Assembly: GCA_019057775.1 (NCBI GenBank)
Contig: JAHLWT010000089.1
Location: forward strand, 1-43,990
Source of the DNA: Promethearchaeota archaeon
GTDB lineage: Archaea; Asgardarchaeota; Lokiarchaeia; Sigynarchaeales; SOKP01
Direction: 5' to 3'
Length of the DNA: 43,990 nucleotides
Of the stretch, positions 9,901-15,956 are shown one piece after another; position 1 is the stretch's first letter, and every line of letters starts with the position of its first letter. A program made the position numbers and the translations under genes. The notes under the pieces were generated by a model. That model saw only the letters and a list, made by a program, of their open reading frames with translations, did not search any database and was not told the origin of the DNA.

Positions 9901-10135
9901 GAATAGCAAGATTAATCTTACAAGATAAAAGTTTATTTACAGGTAATGCTGGAAAAGTAAGAATAATACTCTCAGTGAGCTTTTTTTCTGAATTAATTGC
10001 TGGAATCCACAATAGGAAAAAGCTAGTATTTTTGGGAAGATCCTTTCCCTTTGAAATTAATTCAAAATCACTTGCTCGCTCATTCCAATAATCGGATGGG
10101 ATGTAAGTTAATTCAAGTTTATGGGTTAAATTCAT
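6938..10135 (-). CDS. SNF2/SWI2-family helicase-like ATPase
   Basis: A 1065-residue SNF2-family DNA-dependent ATPase. Residues 1 to about 560 are a long N-terminal region like the bacterial SNF2-associated domain (PF12419 type). The RecA-like core follows: Walker A in DDMGLGKT (Lys610), Walker B in DESQ (Asp707-Gln710, a variant of DEAH), motif III in LSGTPIENR, and in the second lobe LKAGGTGLNLT and DRAYRIGQ (motifs V and VI). These enzymes translocate on double-stranded DNA and remodel protein-DNA complexes; the target is unknown. It is the promoter-proximal gene of a two-gene operon with the SWIM protein. The ATG at 10135 fits the length of homologues. The gene could act in repair, transcription recycling (RapA-like) or defence; the context does not decide. 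Confidence 0.93.
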   Translation of the reverse strand: MNLTHKLELTYIPSDYWNERASDFELISKGKDLPKNTSFFLLWIPAINSEKKLTESIILTFPALPVNKLLSCKINLAIPFPLSNNNPKKNSEKKFYTISSLIGKIMPISPAIKMLYQLEIIESFDRNVKHYSNSIKTWALLTKLIFELLNKGQFVPVLEPFAEKKYISQWRLLLKSQNDNILFKTILSNSSWPAFCLPINFIDDNGALKTDGLWHPSYLFSIFLDRVGDFLIRTTLKESKFQTFSEFYSTEIKKEEDPSFKLGWDYKFLKSLIRRDSSFKVEEYYETILPTQITNWTQSAQGFTLKHGFAFNIELKYPKKLEDDWPLIFNLSLQNIDKIIPLNEIWEGFSVQNKEFRKFLDEDKDNFEIILRALGAASRIFPPIKRVLLGKIQHEIKLTSSEVMDFLKYPKDLLIQSGFNVVLPDVFTRNGKQRLSARLIIRSNVEKKRQKGTSPILPSMFDINSMLEYKWEANIEGKKISDEEFNNLINSNEPLINLDGKWILVDQQDVEYLKDIKESGTKSYMEALKLGLTGKVQLQENGNEYDVIVEGELSEIIERIQSIESLEEISCPSSFQGKLRPYQQAGLNWMGNMTRFNFGLCLADDMGLGKTIQVIAFLLYLKEKFPNNPGSTLIACPTSVLFNWYRELKRFAPDLEVVLHHGAKRLKNAVDIPEFLKSHRIYLTSYGTLRNDIDFLENVEFSGIIIDESQNMKNYASKQTQAINKLKSQYRICLSGTPIENRLLELWSLFNFLNPGLLGIRGEFQEKFILPIERFQNQETADKLKLIISPFIMRRVKSDKSIINDLPEKNEMKIYIELSEVQVKLYKELVETTLEKIDNISNDKRKKTGVILGLLVKLKQICNHPNQYLKITTTLIDKDAKMKEIISQSHKLERLIEMTDEVISNGEKILIFTQFTKMGDLLQRIFEYKYKFKILYFHGSVPEKKRREIVDEFQSQDTESPPILILSLKAGGTGLNLTQGTAVIHFDRWWNPAVEDQATDRAYRIGQKSVVNVYKFITNGTIEEKIDSLLEEKRGLADKIITSTGESWISDLTDEKLKELLILSN

Positions 10136-10467
10136 AAATCAATAACTAATCTTTTTTATGTAGTTTTAACGCTTAAATTAAAATGTAATAGATTTAATAA
10201 TATTATAATCTGTTAGTCTAAATAAATAATTCTTAACCTTATTATTTTCAAAGTTCTATCATCTGTTTATATTATACTCTATTTTTTTTTAATTATATTC
10301 CCCATATTTTTTGTTTTTTCATTATTAGTTTCATATATCAATTTGCTTTAATTATCCTGAATTTTGCTTTGAATCAGTTTTAGATATATAAAAAATCCGA
10401 AATAATTTAAATTGTCAAGATAATATTACAATAATAGGAAAAAAAAAAATATTTCGGAGGAAATTAT
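10136..10467. other. Divergent promoter region, no gene seen
   Basis: This 332-nt AT-rich spacer lies between the SNF2 operon (minus) and the AbrB/PIN pair (plus). No open frame worth calling is present. TTTAGATATATAAAAAA near 10379-10395 is a good box A candidate for the plus-strand pair, about 75-85 nt before its start. Confidence 0.5.
10456..10460 (+). promoter_or_regulatory. Shine-Dalgarno site GGAGG
   Basis: GGAGG lies 7 nt before the ATG at 10468 and fixes the start of the AbrB-type antitoxin gene. It is one of the few strong ribosome binding sites in the window; many neighbouring genes look leaderless. Confidence 0.75.
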
Positions 10468-10713
10468 ATGAATAATGTAAAGGTCGGCACTCATGGAGAA
10501 ATAGTAATAAAAAAAAAATTAAGAGAAAAATTTGGCATAAAACCAGGTCAAGAAGTAGTTGAATTTGATGCTGGTGATCATATAGGTATTATTCCTACTA
10601 AGGGAGATCCCGTTAAAAATTTAAGTGGGAAATATGAATGGAAAGAATCAGCTAAAGAGGCTAAAATTAAAGCTGAAAAATTAGCATTAAATGAAATTTC
10701 AAAGAGATATTAG
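10468..10713 (+). CDS. AbrB/SpoVT-like antitoxin
   Basis: An 81-residue protein with an N-terminal swapped-hairpin AbrB domain: KVGTHGEIVIKKKLREKFGI followed by KPGQEV, the classic pattern G-x-I-x-I-P-x3-R. The remaining 35 residues are helical and charged, as in VapB-type antitoxins that cover the active site of a PIN toxin. The next gene is a PIN protein whose ATG lies 1 nt after this stop, so the pair is a type II toxin-antitoxin operon (VapBC-like) and this protein probably also represses its own promoter. The strong GGAGG site supports the start. Confidence 0.88.
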   Translation: MNNVKVGTHGEIVIKKKLREKFGIKPGQEVVEFDAGDHIGIIPTKGDPVKNLSGKYEWKESAKEAKIKAEKLALNEISKRY

Positions 10714-10714
10714 C

Positions 10715-11122
10715 ATGCCGTTAATTGAAACTGACACACTCTACGCTTTCCTTAATCGGAATGATGCCTACCACAAATTTGCTAATAATATAATGATTAA
10801 AATAAATAAAGGTGAATTTGAAGCTAAATTTTCCTCTGTTTCTCTAATAGAACTTCAACTAATATATAAATCCAAGGAAATAGAATATGAATTCGAGGCA
10901 GATTTAGTTGAGCTCCAAAGGATAAAAAATATTGATTGGGCTCCTTTAGATACTACTGGTTCTTTAACGGCAATTTATCTAAGGAAAAAATATGATCTTT
11001 CATTTTTCGATTCATTGCATATAGGAATTGCCATCAGTATTGACAAACAAATTATCTCTCAAGATAGTGATTATGATAAGATAAAAGGCTTAAATAGGAT
11101 TCCACTAACTAATTTTACTTGA
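10715..11122 (+). CDS. PIN-domain ribonuclease toxin (VapC-like)
   Basis: A 135-residue PIN-domain protein. The acidic residues of the Mg-dependent nuclease site can be placed at Asp7 (IETDTLYAFL), Glu46 (SLIELQL), Asp99 (FFDSLHIGIA) and Asp117/119 (QDSDYD). VapC-type toxins cut specific RNAs, often tRNA or rRNA; the target is unknown here. The frame also has an ATG at 10691 that overlaps the antitoxin gene, but the ATG at 10715, right after the antitoxin stop, puts the first catalytic Asp at the usual distance from the N-terminus. It is cotranscribed with the AbrB gene. Confidence 0.87.
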   Translation: MPLIETDTLYAFLNRNDAYHKFANNIMIKINKGEFEAKFSSVSLIELQLIYKSKEIEYEFEADLVELQRIKNIDWAPLDTTGSLTAIYLRKKYDLSFFDSLHIGIAISIDKQIISQDSDYDKIKGLNRIPLTNFT

Positions 11123-11151
11123 TTTTCTAAAATAATATAATATTCATCATA

Positions 11152-12267
11152 TCAATAATTTTTCTCAAGATATTCTCCTAATTTTAACAAAGCTTCAGGC
11201 ATATTTTTCCTCCCAAATCCGATTCTAAAGTGTCTATCACCATATTCATAATTAGAACTAGGCATTAATAGAACTCCTTTTGATTTTAGTAAATCTCTAC
11301 AAAATTCATCAGTATTATTGTTTCCAACAAACCTTGGAAATGCAATAGAAGCTGCTTTTGGTTTAATCCACTGGAATAAATGGCGATATTTTTCAAAGAA
11401 ATCATCCAATAATTTAAGATTTGTTCGAATAATTTCAAGACTTCTTTTTACAATGACGTCCTTATTTCTTAAAGCTAAGATAGCGAAAAATTCGCTAAGT
11501 GCGCTATTACAAATCGTTGTATAATTCTTAAAGGAAGCAATTTGCTTTAAGAGGGATTGATTTTGCGATACAATCCATCCAATTCTTAATCCAGCTAGCC
11601 CATATGATTTTGACATAACACCAAGAGATATACTCTTATCATATAGATCACACATCGGTGGAAGTCTATCATTATCGTTATATTCTAAAAAACGATAAAC
11701 CTCATCAGAAAATACGTAGATGTCGTTTTGTTTAGCAATTTCAATAATCTTTTTATATTTCTCTTTTGAAATAAGATATCCTGTCGGATTGTGCGGAAAA
11801 TTTACAACTATACATTTGGTATTATTTCTAATATTAGATACCAAGAATTCTAAATCGAGTTCCCAATCACTTTCATCTGTCATCGTCCATCTAGTCACTT
11901 CACAACCTAACGCATTCGCAATTTCAAATAACGACTGATACGCAGGAAATTGGACAATAATATGATCTCCTTTCTTCAAAAGAACGTTCATATAGACGAA
12001 AATTCCCTCTTCCGCCCCTGAAAAAACGATGATGTTTTTTATGTCAATCTCTTTATATAACTTTGATATCTCATTCCTTAACACGGGATCACCAAGTGAT
12101 TCCGTATATCCCAATCTTAGTTTATTAAGTTCTTCTAATGATCCGTCTTTAAGATCTAATAATTCTTTTACATTAAATGACTCGCAATCAGAAGAACAGA
12201 GGAGATATTCAACTGTGAATTCATATTTTGCAAAATATTCTTCCAGTTTAAATTCTTTAATTTTCAA
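11152..12267 (-). CDS. PLP-dependent aminotransferase, class I/II
   Basis: A 371-residue fold-type I aminotransferase. Recognisable elements are the substrate-loop region GYTESLGDPVLRNEI, the NFPHNPTGYLIS motif that contacts PLP, DEVYRFLEY with the Asp that binds the pyridine nitrogen, the Schiff-base lysine in SKSYGLAGLRIGW, and the C-terminal Arg in RIGFGRKNMP. The spacing resembles small amino-acid aminotransferases and the capreomycidine-synthase-like branch; the substrate cannot be told. Translation must start at the TTG at 12267: the frame closes by a TGA 12 nt upstream and the next ATG is far inside. A minus-strand box A (GTTTTAAATA, 12289-12298) lies about 25 nt before that TTG, so the mRNA is probably leaderless. 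The gene sits inside the toxin-antitoxin block without an obvious partner. Confidence 0.87.
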   Translation of the reverse strand: MKIKEFKLEEYFAKYEFTVEYLLCSSDCESFNVKELLDLKDGSLEELNKLRLGYTESLGDPVLRNEISKLYKEIDIKNIIVFSGAEEGIFVYMNVLLKKGDHIIVQFPAYQSLFEIANALGCEVTRWTMTDESDWELDLEFLVSNIRNNTKCIVVNFPHNPTGYLISKEKYKKIIEIAKQNDIYVFSDEVYRFLEYNDNDRLPPMCDLYDKSISLGVMSKSYGLAGLRIGWIVSQNQSLLKQIASFKNYTTICNSALSEFFAILALRNKDVIVKRSLEIIRTNLKLLDDFFEKYRHLFQWIKPKAASIAFPRFVGNNNTDEFCRDLLKSKGVLLMPSSNYEYGDRHFRIGFGRKNMPEALLKLGEYLEKNY

Positions 12268-12288
12268 AGTCGACAGATATCATTAAAA

Positions 12289-12298
12289 TATTTAAAAC
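12289..12298 (-). promoter_or_regulatory. Box A for the TTG-started aminotransferase gene
   Basis: GTTTTAAATA on the minus strand is centred about 27 nt before the TTG at 12267. This is the distance expected for a leaderless archaeal transcript and supports the non-ATG start. Confidence 0.5.
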
Positions 12299-12339
12299 AG
12301 TATATTAATAATAACAAAATATTAAATTATATGTAAAAA

Positions 12340-12633
12340 ATGCTTAGTAAAAAAGAGATCCTCACGATTCTTACTAATCTAAAAACAGAATTAAAAAATA
12401 GATACAAAGTAAAACAATTAGGTCTATTCGGCTCCTATGTAAGTGAGGAGAATAAAGAGATTAGTGATATTGATATACTTGTTGACTTTGAGGAAGGAGC
12501 AGATCTCTTTAATTTTACTGGACTTTCTCTATTTCTTGAAGAAAAATTTAAATGTAAAGTAGATGTGGTGCCTAGAAATGCTTTAAGGAAAGAATTGAAA
12601 GATAATATTTTAAAATCGGTAATTTATACATGA
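12340..12633 (+). CDS. mntA: MNT-type nucleotidyltransferase antitoxin
   Basis: A 97-residue minimal nucleotidyltransferase. It has GLFGSYVSEE (Gly31-Ser32) followed by SDIDILVDF with Asp43 and Asp45, and a third acidic residue near Asp75 (KVDVV), the complete catalytic triad of the Pol-beta superfamily. MNT proteins of this type neutralise a HEPN toxin by adding AMP units to a tyrosine near its active site. The stop overlaps the ATG of the downstream HEPN gene by 4 nt (ATGA), the usual arrangement. The order MNT then HEPN and the intact active sites suggest a working module. Confidence 0.9.
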   Translation: MLSKKEILTILTNLKTELKNRYKVKQLGLFGSYVSEENKEISDIDILVDFEEGADLFNFTGLSLFLEEKFKCKVDVVPRNALRKELKDNILKSVIYT

Positions 12634-12986
12634 GGAATCAAGAAATATATCTGAAGGATATCATTGAAGCGATGAATAAGATTGAATTTTTCGTTGAAGG
12701 TATAACTTTCGATGAATTCCAAAAAGATGATAAAACATCAAGTGCTGTAATTAGGAAATTTGAAATCATTGGAGAAGCTACAAAAAATATTACTGATGAG
12801 ATCAGAAATAAATATTCTGAAATTCCTTGGAAAGAAATGGCAGGATTAAGAGATAGATTAATCCATTCTTATTTTGGGATTGACTTCAATTTAGTCTGGA
12901 CCACAATTAAAGACAGTATTCCCAAAGCAAAAATTTTGTTAAAAAAAATCTTAGAAGAGAGCAAATCAACACCTAGTGAAAAGTGA
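12630..12986 (+). CDS. hepT: HEPN-domain toxin (HepT/DUF86)
   Basis: A 118-residue HEPN/DUF86 protein, all helical, with the ribonuclease motif R-x4-H-x-Y: RDRLIHSY, Arg74, His79 and Tyr81. In characterised HepT-MntA pairs the Arg and His are needed for RNA cleavage and the Tyr is the residue that is AMPylated. The motif is complete here, so the toxin should be active. The helical region before it (AVIRKFEIIGEATKNIT) is also typical. It is translationally coupled to the MNT gene by a 4-nt overlap. Confidence 0.92.
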   Translation: MRNQEIYLKDIIEAMNKIEFFVEGITFDEFQKDDKTSSAVIRKFEIIGEATKNITDEIRNKYSEIPWKEMAGLRDRLIHSYFGIDFNLVWTTIKDSIPKAKILLKKILEESKSTPSEK

Positions 12987-13156
12987 TTGATTAAATTCCC
13001 TTTTTAGAAACTCTAATATCCAACCAGTCATGTTGAAATCAAAAATCCCACTAACTTCCCCCTATATTTTTCCTACACATTTTAGTCAATAGTTTTAAAT
13101 ACGTGGGATTTATAATAATATTTATCTACCAAAGATACATGAGATCCGGTATAAAA

Positions 13157-13393
13157 ATGGATACAATCTATTATTGTCCTGCCTGTAAATCAAAAGATGT
13201 AATTGAATATGAAGATATGATTGAATGCCCGTCATGCAATTTAGAATTTTTTAAAGAAGGGTTAGGTAAAATTGCTGATGAAAATAAGCTTTCTGTACAA
13301 GAATTAAATGGTATTGTTAAAGCTTTTGATGACCTTGAAGATGAAAAAGCCCGTAAAAAACTTACAGAATCTCTTGAAAAAGACGAAATTTAA
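13157..13393 (+). CDS. Small zinc-ribbon protein
   Basis: A protein of about 78 residues with an N-terminal zinc ribbon (CPACKSKD then IECPSCNLEF, two CxxC knuckles 14 residues apart) and an acidic helical tail with no known motif (ELNGIVKAFDDLEDEK). The ribbon resembles those of transcription-factor-like small archaeal proteins; it may bind nucleic acid or a protein partner. The start at 13157 puts the first Cys within seven residues; an ATG at 13139 (MRSGIK) and a GTG at 13103 are possible but less likely. TTTTAAATA at 13093-13101 is a good box A. It lies in the toxin-antitoxin block, on the same strand as both neighbours but with its own promoter. Confidence 0.7.
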   Translation: MDTIYYCPACKSKDVIEYEDMIECPSCNLEFFKEGLGKIADENKLSVQELNGIVKAFDDLEDEKARKKLTESLEKDEI

Positions 13394-13521
13394 CTGTAAT
13401 TATTAATACAGTTCAGGGATCAATTTATTCTTTTATATGTAAAGACGATTTTATGAAGTTAAAATCAGATCCAAAGATAAATCAGCTTACCCTCGATACT
13501 TTTTCATGAAAATTTTTGAAG

Positions 13522-13536
13522 TTTTTAAATATATAT
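13522..13536 (+). promoter_or_regulatory. Box A of the CoiA-like gene
   Basis: TTTTTAAATATATAT lies about 25 nt before the ATG at 13552. It falls inside the longer open frame that begins with a TTG at 13516, which argues that the real start is the ATG and that the mRNA is leaderless. Confidence 0.6.
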
Positions 13537-13551
13537 CTTTACAATTTAGTA

Positions 13552-14574
13552 ATGGATAAAGAAGATAAGACTATCCTTGCTTTTAATTACGAGCTGGGGC
13601 AAATTTTTAATGTACTTGATGGTTTATCTTATAATTTTGAAAGCTATACGTGGCTATGTCTGGCATGTAAAAAGCAGATCTTTTATAGTGATGTCTTAGG
13701 TTATTTTCAACATAAAGGGAATAAGGCTTGTGGATTCGAACCTGAGACTATTGAGCATAAAACCATGAAATCGTATTGGTATGAGAATTTTCCAAAATTC
13801 AATCCAATAAAGACTAAGGTTTTAGAGAAAAAAGTTGGAGATCAAATAGTCGATGTTTATTTCGAACTACAAAATGATAAGAAAATTGCAATTGAATGCC
13901 AGAACTCACAAATAAGTAAGAAGAAATTGATAGAACGAACAAAAAACTATACTAAAAAGGATATCTATGTTCTATGGATCTTTAACGGAATAGGAACTTG
14001 TGTTTCAGATTCAAAAAATCCCCGGAATGAAGAAGATAAAGCAGTTTTGGGTGTTGAAAAAAGAGTACACAGTTTATATGGCGGTCGTGTTTATTACATG
14101 AATGTGACAGGAAGCACTGTTATCGAACCTCCGTATTGTCTTCATTTTGCTCCTTTCTTCCAGCATAAAACTTCTGATGTTAATTATTTTGGGTATGATA
14201 AATACTATAAAGATAAAAGGAGTACTGTTACAGGCTCTATTCCATCCTTGAAAATACTCTGTGTAGAATACAAAGGGTATAAGTTAGCAAGACTCATGGA
14301 TAAACATGTCAGTTCATTATGTACAGAGCAAGTGGTGAGAAGTCTCCGAGAATATTGTTATAAAACTAATATAAAAAGTGAAATAGATGATAAATTTCTG
14401 CGTATACCTTTAAAATCTATCATTTCTTCAGTTGAAAAAAGATTCGGATTTTTCTTACCCTATTTAATTTTGAAAAAATCAAATAAGATAAAGAAAATTA
14501 AAATTGAAAGAATTTTAGATAATGATTACAAAGTTCAAGATGTCATTTTAATAAGGACTTCAGATTATCTTTAA
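13552..14574 (+). CDS. CoiA-like nuclease-domain protein
   Basis: A 340-residue protein resembling CoiA of Gram-positive competence (PF06054). An N-terminal Cys/His cluster (CLACKKQ then FQHKGNKAC) matches the CoiA zinc finger. It is followed by a PD-(D/E)xK-like nuclease core: Asp101 in VDVYFEL, then Glu115-Cys-Gln117 in AIECQNSQIS, with the downstream YTKKDIYVLWIFNG strand. The C-terminal 180 residues are not recognised. In firmicutes CoiA helps process incoming DNA in transformation; its archaeal role is unknown, and related nucleases occur in mobile and defence contexts. Here it stands alone between two toxin-antitoxin modules. The start at 13552 is chosen from the box A position. Confidence 0.75.
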   Translation: MDKEDKTILAFNYELGQIFNVLDGLSYNFESYTWLCLACKKQIFYSDVLGYFQHKGNKACGFEPETIEHKTMKSYWYENFPKFNPIKTKVLEKKVGDQIVDVYFELQNDKKIAIECQNSQISKKKLIERTKNYTKKDIYVLWIFNGIGTCVSDSKNPRNEEDKAVLGVEKRVHSLYGGRVYYMNVTGSTVIEPPYCLHFAPFFQHKTSDVNYFGYDKYYKDKRSTVTGSIPSLKILCVEYKGYKLARLMDKHVSSLCTEQVVRSLREYCYKTNIKSEIDDKFLRIPLKSIISSVEKRFGFFLPYLILKKSNKIKKIKIERILDNDYKVQDVILIRTSDYL

Positions 14575-14635
14575 AGAATTACTTAGAATATTTACTAATA
14601 CTAATGCTTTATCATTATAACAATCCTCGAAAAAC

Positions 14636-14645
14636 TTTTAAATTT
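14636..14645 (+). promoter_or_regulatory. Box A of the second AbrB/PIN pair
   Basis: TTTTAAATTT is centred 25 nt before the ATG at 14665, giving a leaderless mRNA. A purine-rich stretch (CGAAAAAC) just upstream could serve as BRE. Confidence 0.55.
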
Positions 14646-14664
14646 CGAGTATATTATTTTATTA

Positions 14665-14913
14665 ATGACAACCGTAGAAAAATTTGTTATGAAAGTAGGT
14701 TCAAAAGGAGAAATCTTTCCTCCAAAAGAGATTCGACAAAAACTGGGATTAACCCCCCATCAACCAATTCTATTGTTTGTTCATGAAGATAAATTAATTA
14801 TCAGAAAAATATATTCACTCGAAAATATTTTAAGTACCCCTCCGAAAGCTAAAATAAGCTATCACGCATGGAAACAATTCAAAGATGAATTGGCTGAGGA
14901 AGCAGAGCGATGA
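14665..14913 (+). CDS. AbrB-like antitoxin, second pair
   Basis: An 82-residue protein with the AbrB signature in KVGSKGEIFPPKEIRQKLGL followed by TPHQPILLFV. The C-terminal tail (SYHAWKQFKDELAEEAER) is helical and probably binds the toxin. It differs clearly from the AbrB protein at 10468: only the general pattern is shared, so the two pairs look independently acquired rather than recently duplicated. Its last four bases overlap the ATG of the PIN gene (ATGA), which couples their translation. Confidence 0.85.
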   Translation: MTTVEKFVMKVGSKGEIFPPKEIRQKLGLTPHQPILLFVHEDKLIIRKIYSLENILSTPPKAKISYHAWKQFKDELAEEAER

Positions 14914-15410
14914 AAATCATATGTGATACTTCCTATTTATTACCTCTGATAAAAGTTTCAATAGAAGGAATCCCCCCTAATTTACTATTGGAACTTTTAG
15001 TAGAGTCAAAGCATAAATGTTATTATTCTGAGCTTTCATTATTCGAAATTACGGCTAAAGGACTAAAAATCATAGACCAGGAAGAAGTGATAACACTACA
15101 GGATGTAATGAATGGTCTTGATGCTGTTCAAAATGATTCTCGGTTAGAAATGTTATCTTGGATAAAAAATCCATTTATAATTGAATTAGCATCTAAATTT
15201 AGAGCTATTCATCAAGATGCCATTGATTGTCTCATTTTTGCAACCGCAATTTGTTATTGTGATTGTGTAATAACAATGGATCACAATTTTTACGATAAGA
15301 TCAATCAAAATGACTCAATATTATCAGAGATTATATCATTAAATAAGAATTTTCATTTTTGGTTTGATGATCTTTCTGGAGATCCAATCTTATTAAGTAA
15401 AGAGAAATAA
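14910..15410 (+). CDS. PIN-domain protein, second pair
   Basis: A 166-residue PIN-domain protein with the expected acidic residues: Asp6 in IICDTSYLLPLI, a Glu in SELSLFEITAK, an Asp in HQDAIDCLIFATA, and the final Asp in ITMDHNFYDKI. It is longer than the first toxin by about 30 residues, mainly between the first and second acidic positions and at the C-terminus. As the partner of the overlapping AbrB gene it is most likely an RNA-cleaving toxin. It is Cys-rich around CYCDC, without an obvious metal-site pattern. A hairpin with terminator character follows 18 nt after the stop. Confidence 0.85.
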   Translation: MKIICDTSYLLPLIKVSIEGIPPNLLLELLVESKHKCYYSELSLFEITAKGLKIIDQEEVITLQDVMNGLDAVQNDSRLEMLSWIKNPFIIELASKFRAIHQDAIDCLIFATAICYCDCVITMDHNFYDKINQNDSILSEIISLNKNFHFWFDDLSGDPILLSKEK

Positions 15411-15428
15411 AAGAACACAAGTCTTTAA

Positions 15429-15450
15429 GTTATGTTTCCAATAACATAAC
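15429..15450 (+). terminator. Hairpin after the second PIN gene
   Basis: A perfect 8-bp stem, GTTATGTT and AACATAAC, encloses the loop TCCAAT. It lies 18 nt after the PIN stop codon and is followed by T5 at 15461-15465. It could end the toxin-antitoxin transcript or protect its 3' end. Confidence 0.4.
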
Positions 15451-15601
15451 ACAGAAAAAGTTTTTAGCACCTGGAGCCTTTTTGAAAAGGAAGTGAAAGA
15501 AATTTGTGATGATCTCACAAACCACCCAAAAAGAAAATGGAAAAAATCAAGTAATTGTGATTCAAAATGGTTATTTTTGCTTTAAAAGTAGTGTAAAGGT
15601 G

Positions 15602-15627
15602 TTACCGAACAAATTTAAGTTCGGCAA
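15602..15627. repeat. Inverted repeat TTACCGAAC / GTTCGGCAA
   Basis: Nine-base arms with one mismatch enclose the 8-base spacer AAATTTAA, itself nearly symmetrical. The GC-containing arms make it stand out from the AT-rich surroundings. It may be a protein binding site or an RNA hairpin. Confidence 0.4.
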
Positions 15628-15877
15628 CAACAATTACCTTAATCCCTTTTTATTCCTCTATTTATATCAGATTTATTTTTGTTATATTTAAATCTTTTAT
15701 TTAAACTTCTTAATGAGTTAATAATGGACGTTCTTTTTGTAACTACCCTAATTTTTTTCTTAATCCAATTTAAATCAACCAAAATTAAGATTTTAGAAAA
15801 GATTTAGTTTTTTTTAAATATTTGTTTATTAAAAAAACTGACGAAACTTAATAAAATAGCCAGACACATAACTTTCA

Positions 15878-15949
15878 TCCTATGTTAAATAGGATTTTAA
15901 TTAAATAGAAAGTAGATTAATAAAATCTATCACAATTTTTTTGATAGAT
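15878..15949 (+). promoter_or_regulatory. Two hairpins in the dehydrogenase leader
   Basis: The first stem is ATCCTAT/ATAGGAT (15878-15884 and 15890-15896) with loop GTTAA. The second is ATCTATCA/TGATAGAT (15925-15932 and 15942-15949) with a 9-nt loop, ending only 7 nt before the ATG at 15957. The second hairpin would hide the translation start region and could be a control point, or it could be an operator at the DNA level. Confidence 0.35.
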
Positions 15950-15956
15950 ACTCATA

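Larger units (their letters stand above)
15411..15956. other. 546-nt gene-free region with several hairpins
   Basis: The region separates the toxin-antitoxin block from the dehydrogenase gene. The only open frame (15506-15691) has a composition like non-coding DNA. Four inverted repeats stand out: 15429-15450, 15602-15627, 15878-15896 and 15925-15949. A box A-like tract (TTTTTTTTAAATATTTG) near 15808-15824 would give the dehydrogenase mRNA a leader of about 110 nt that contains the last two hairpins. Confidence 0.5.

Noticed and set aside
6938..10135. SNF2 gene as part of a DISARM-like defence system
   Set aside because: None of the DISARM partners (methylase, DUF1998, PLD-type protein) is nearby; the SWIM partner is the common housekeeping arrangement.
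15506..15691. Open frame of 61 codons in the gene-free region
   Set aside because: Its composition is that of AT-rich intergenic DNA, it spans the hairpin at 15602-15627, has no ribosome site and shows no recognisable motif.
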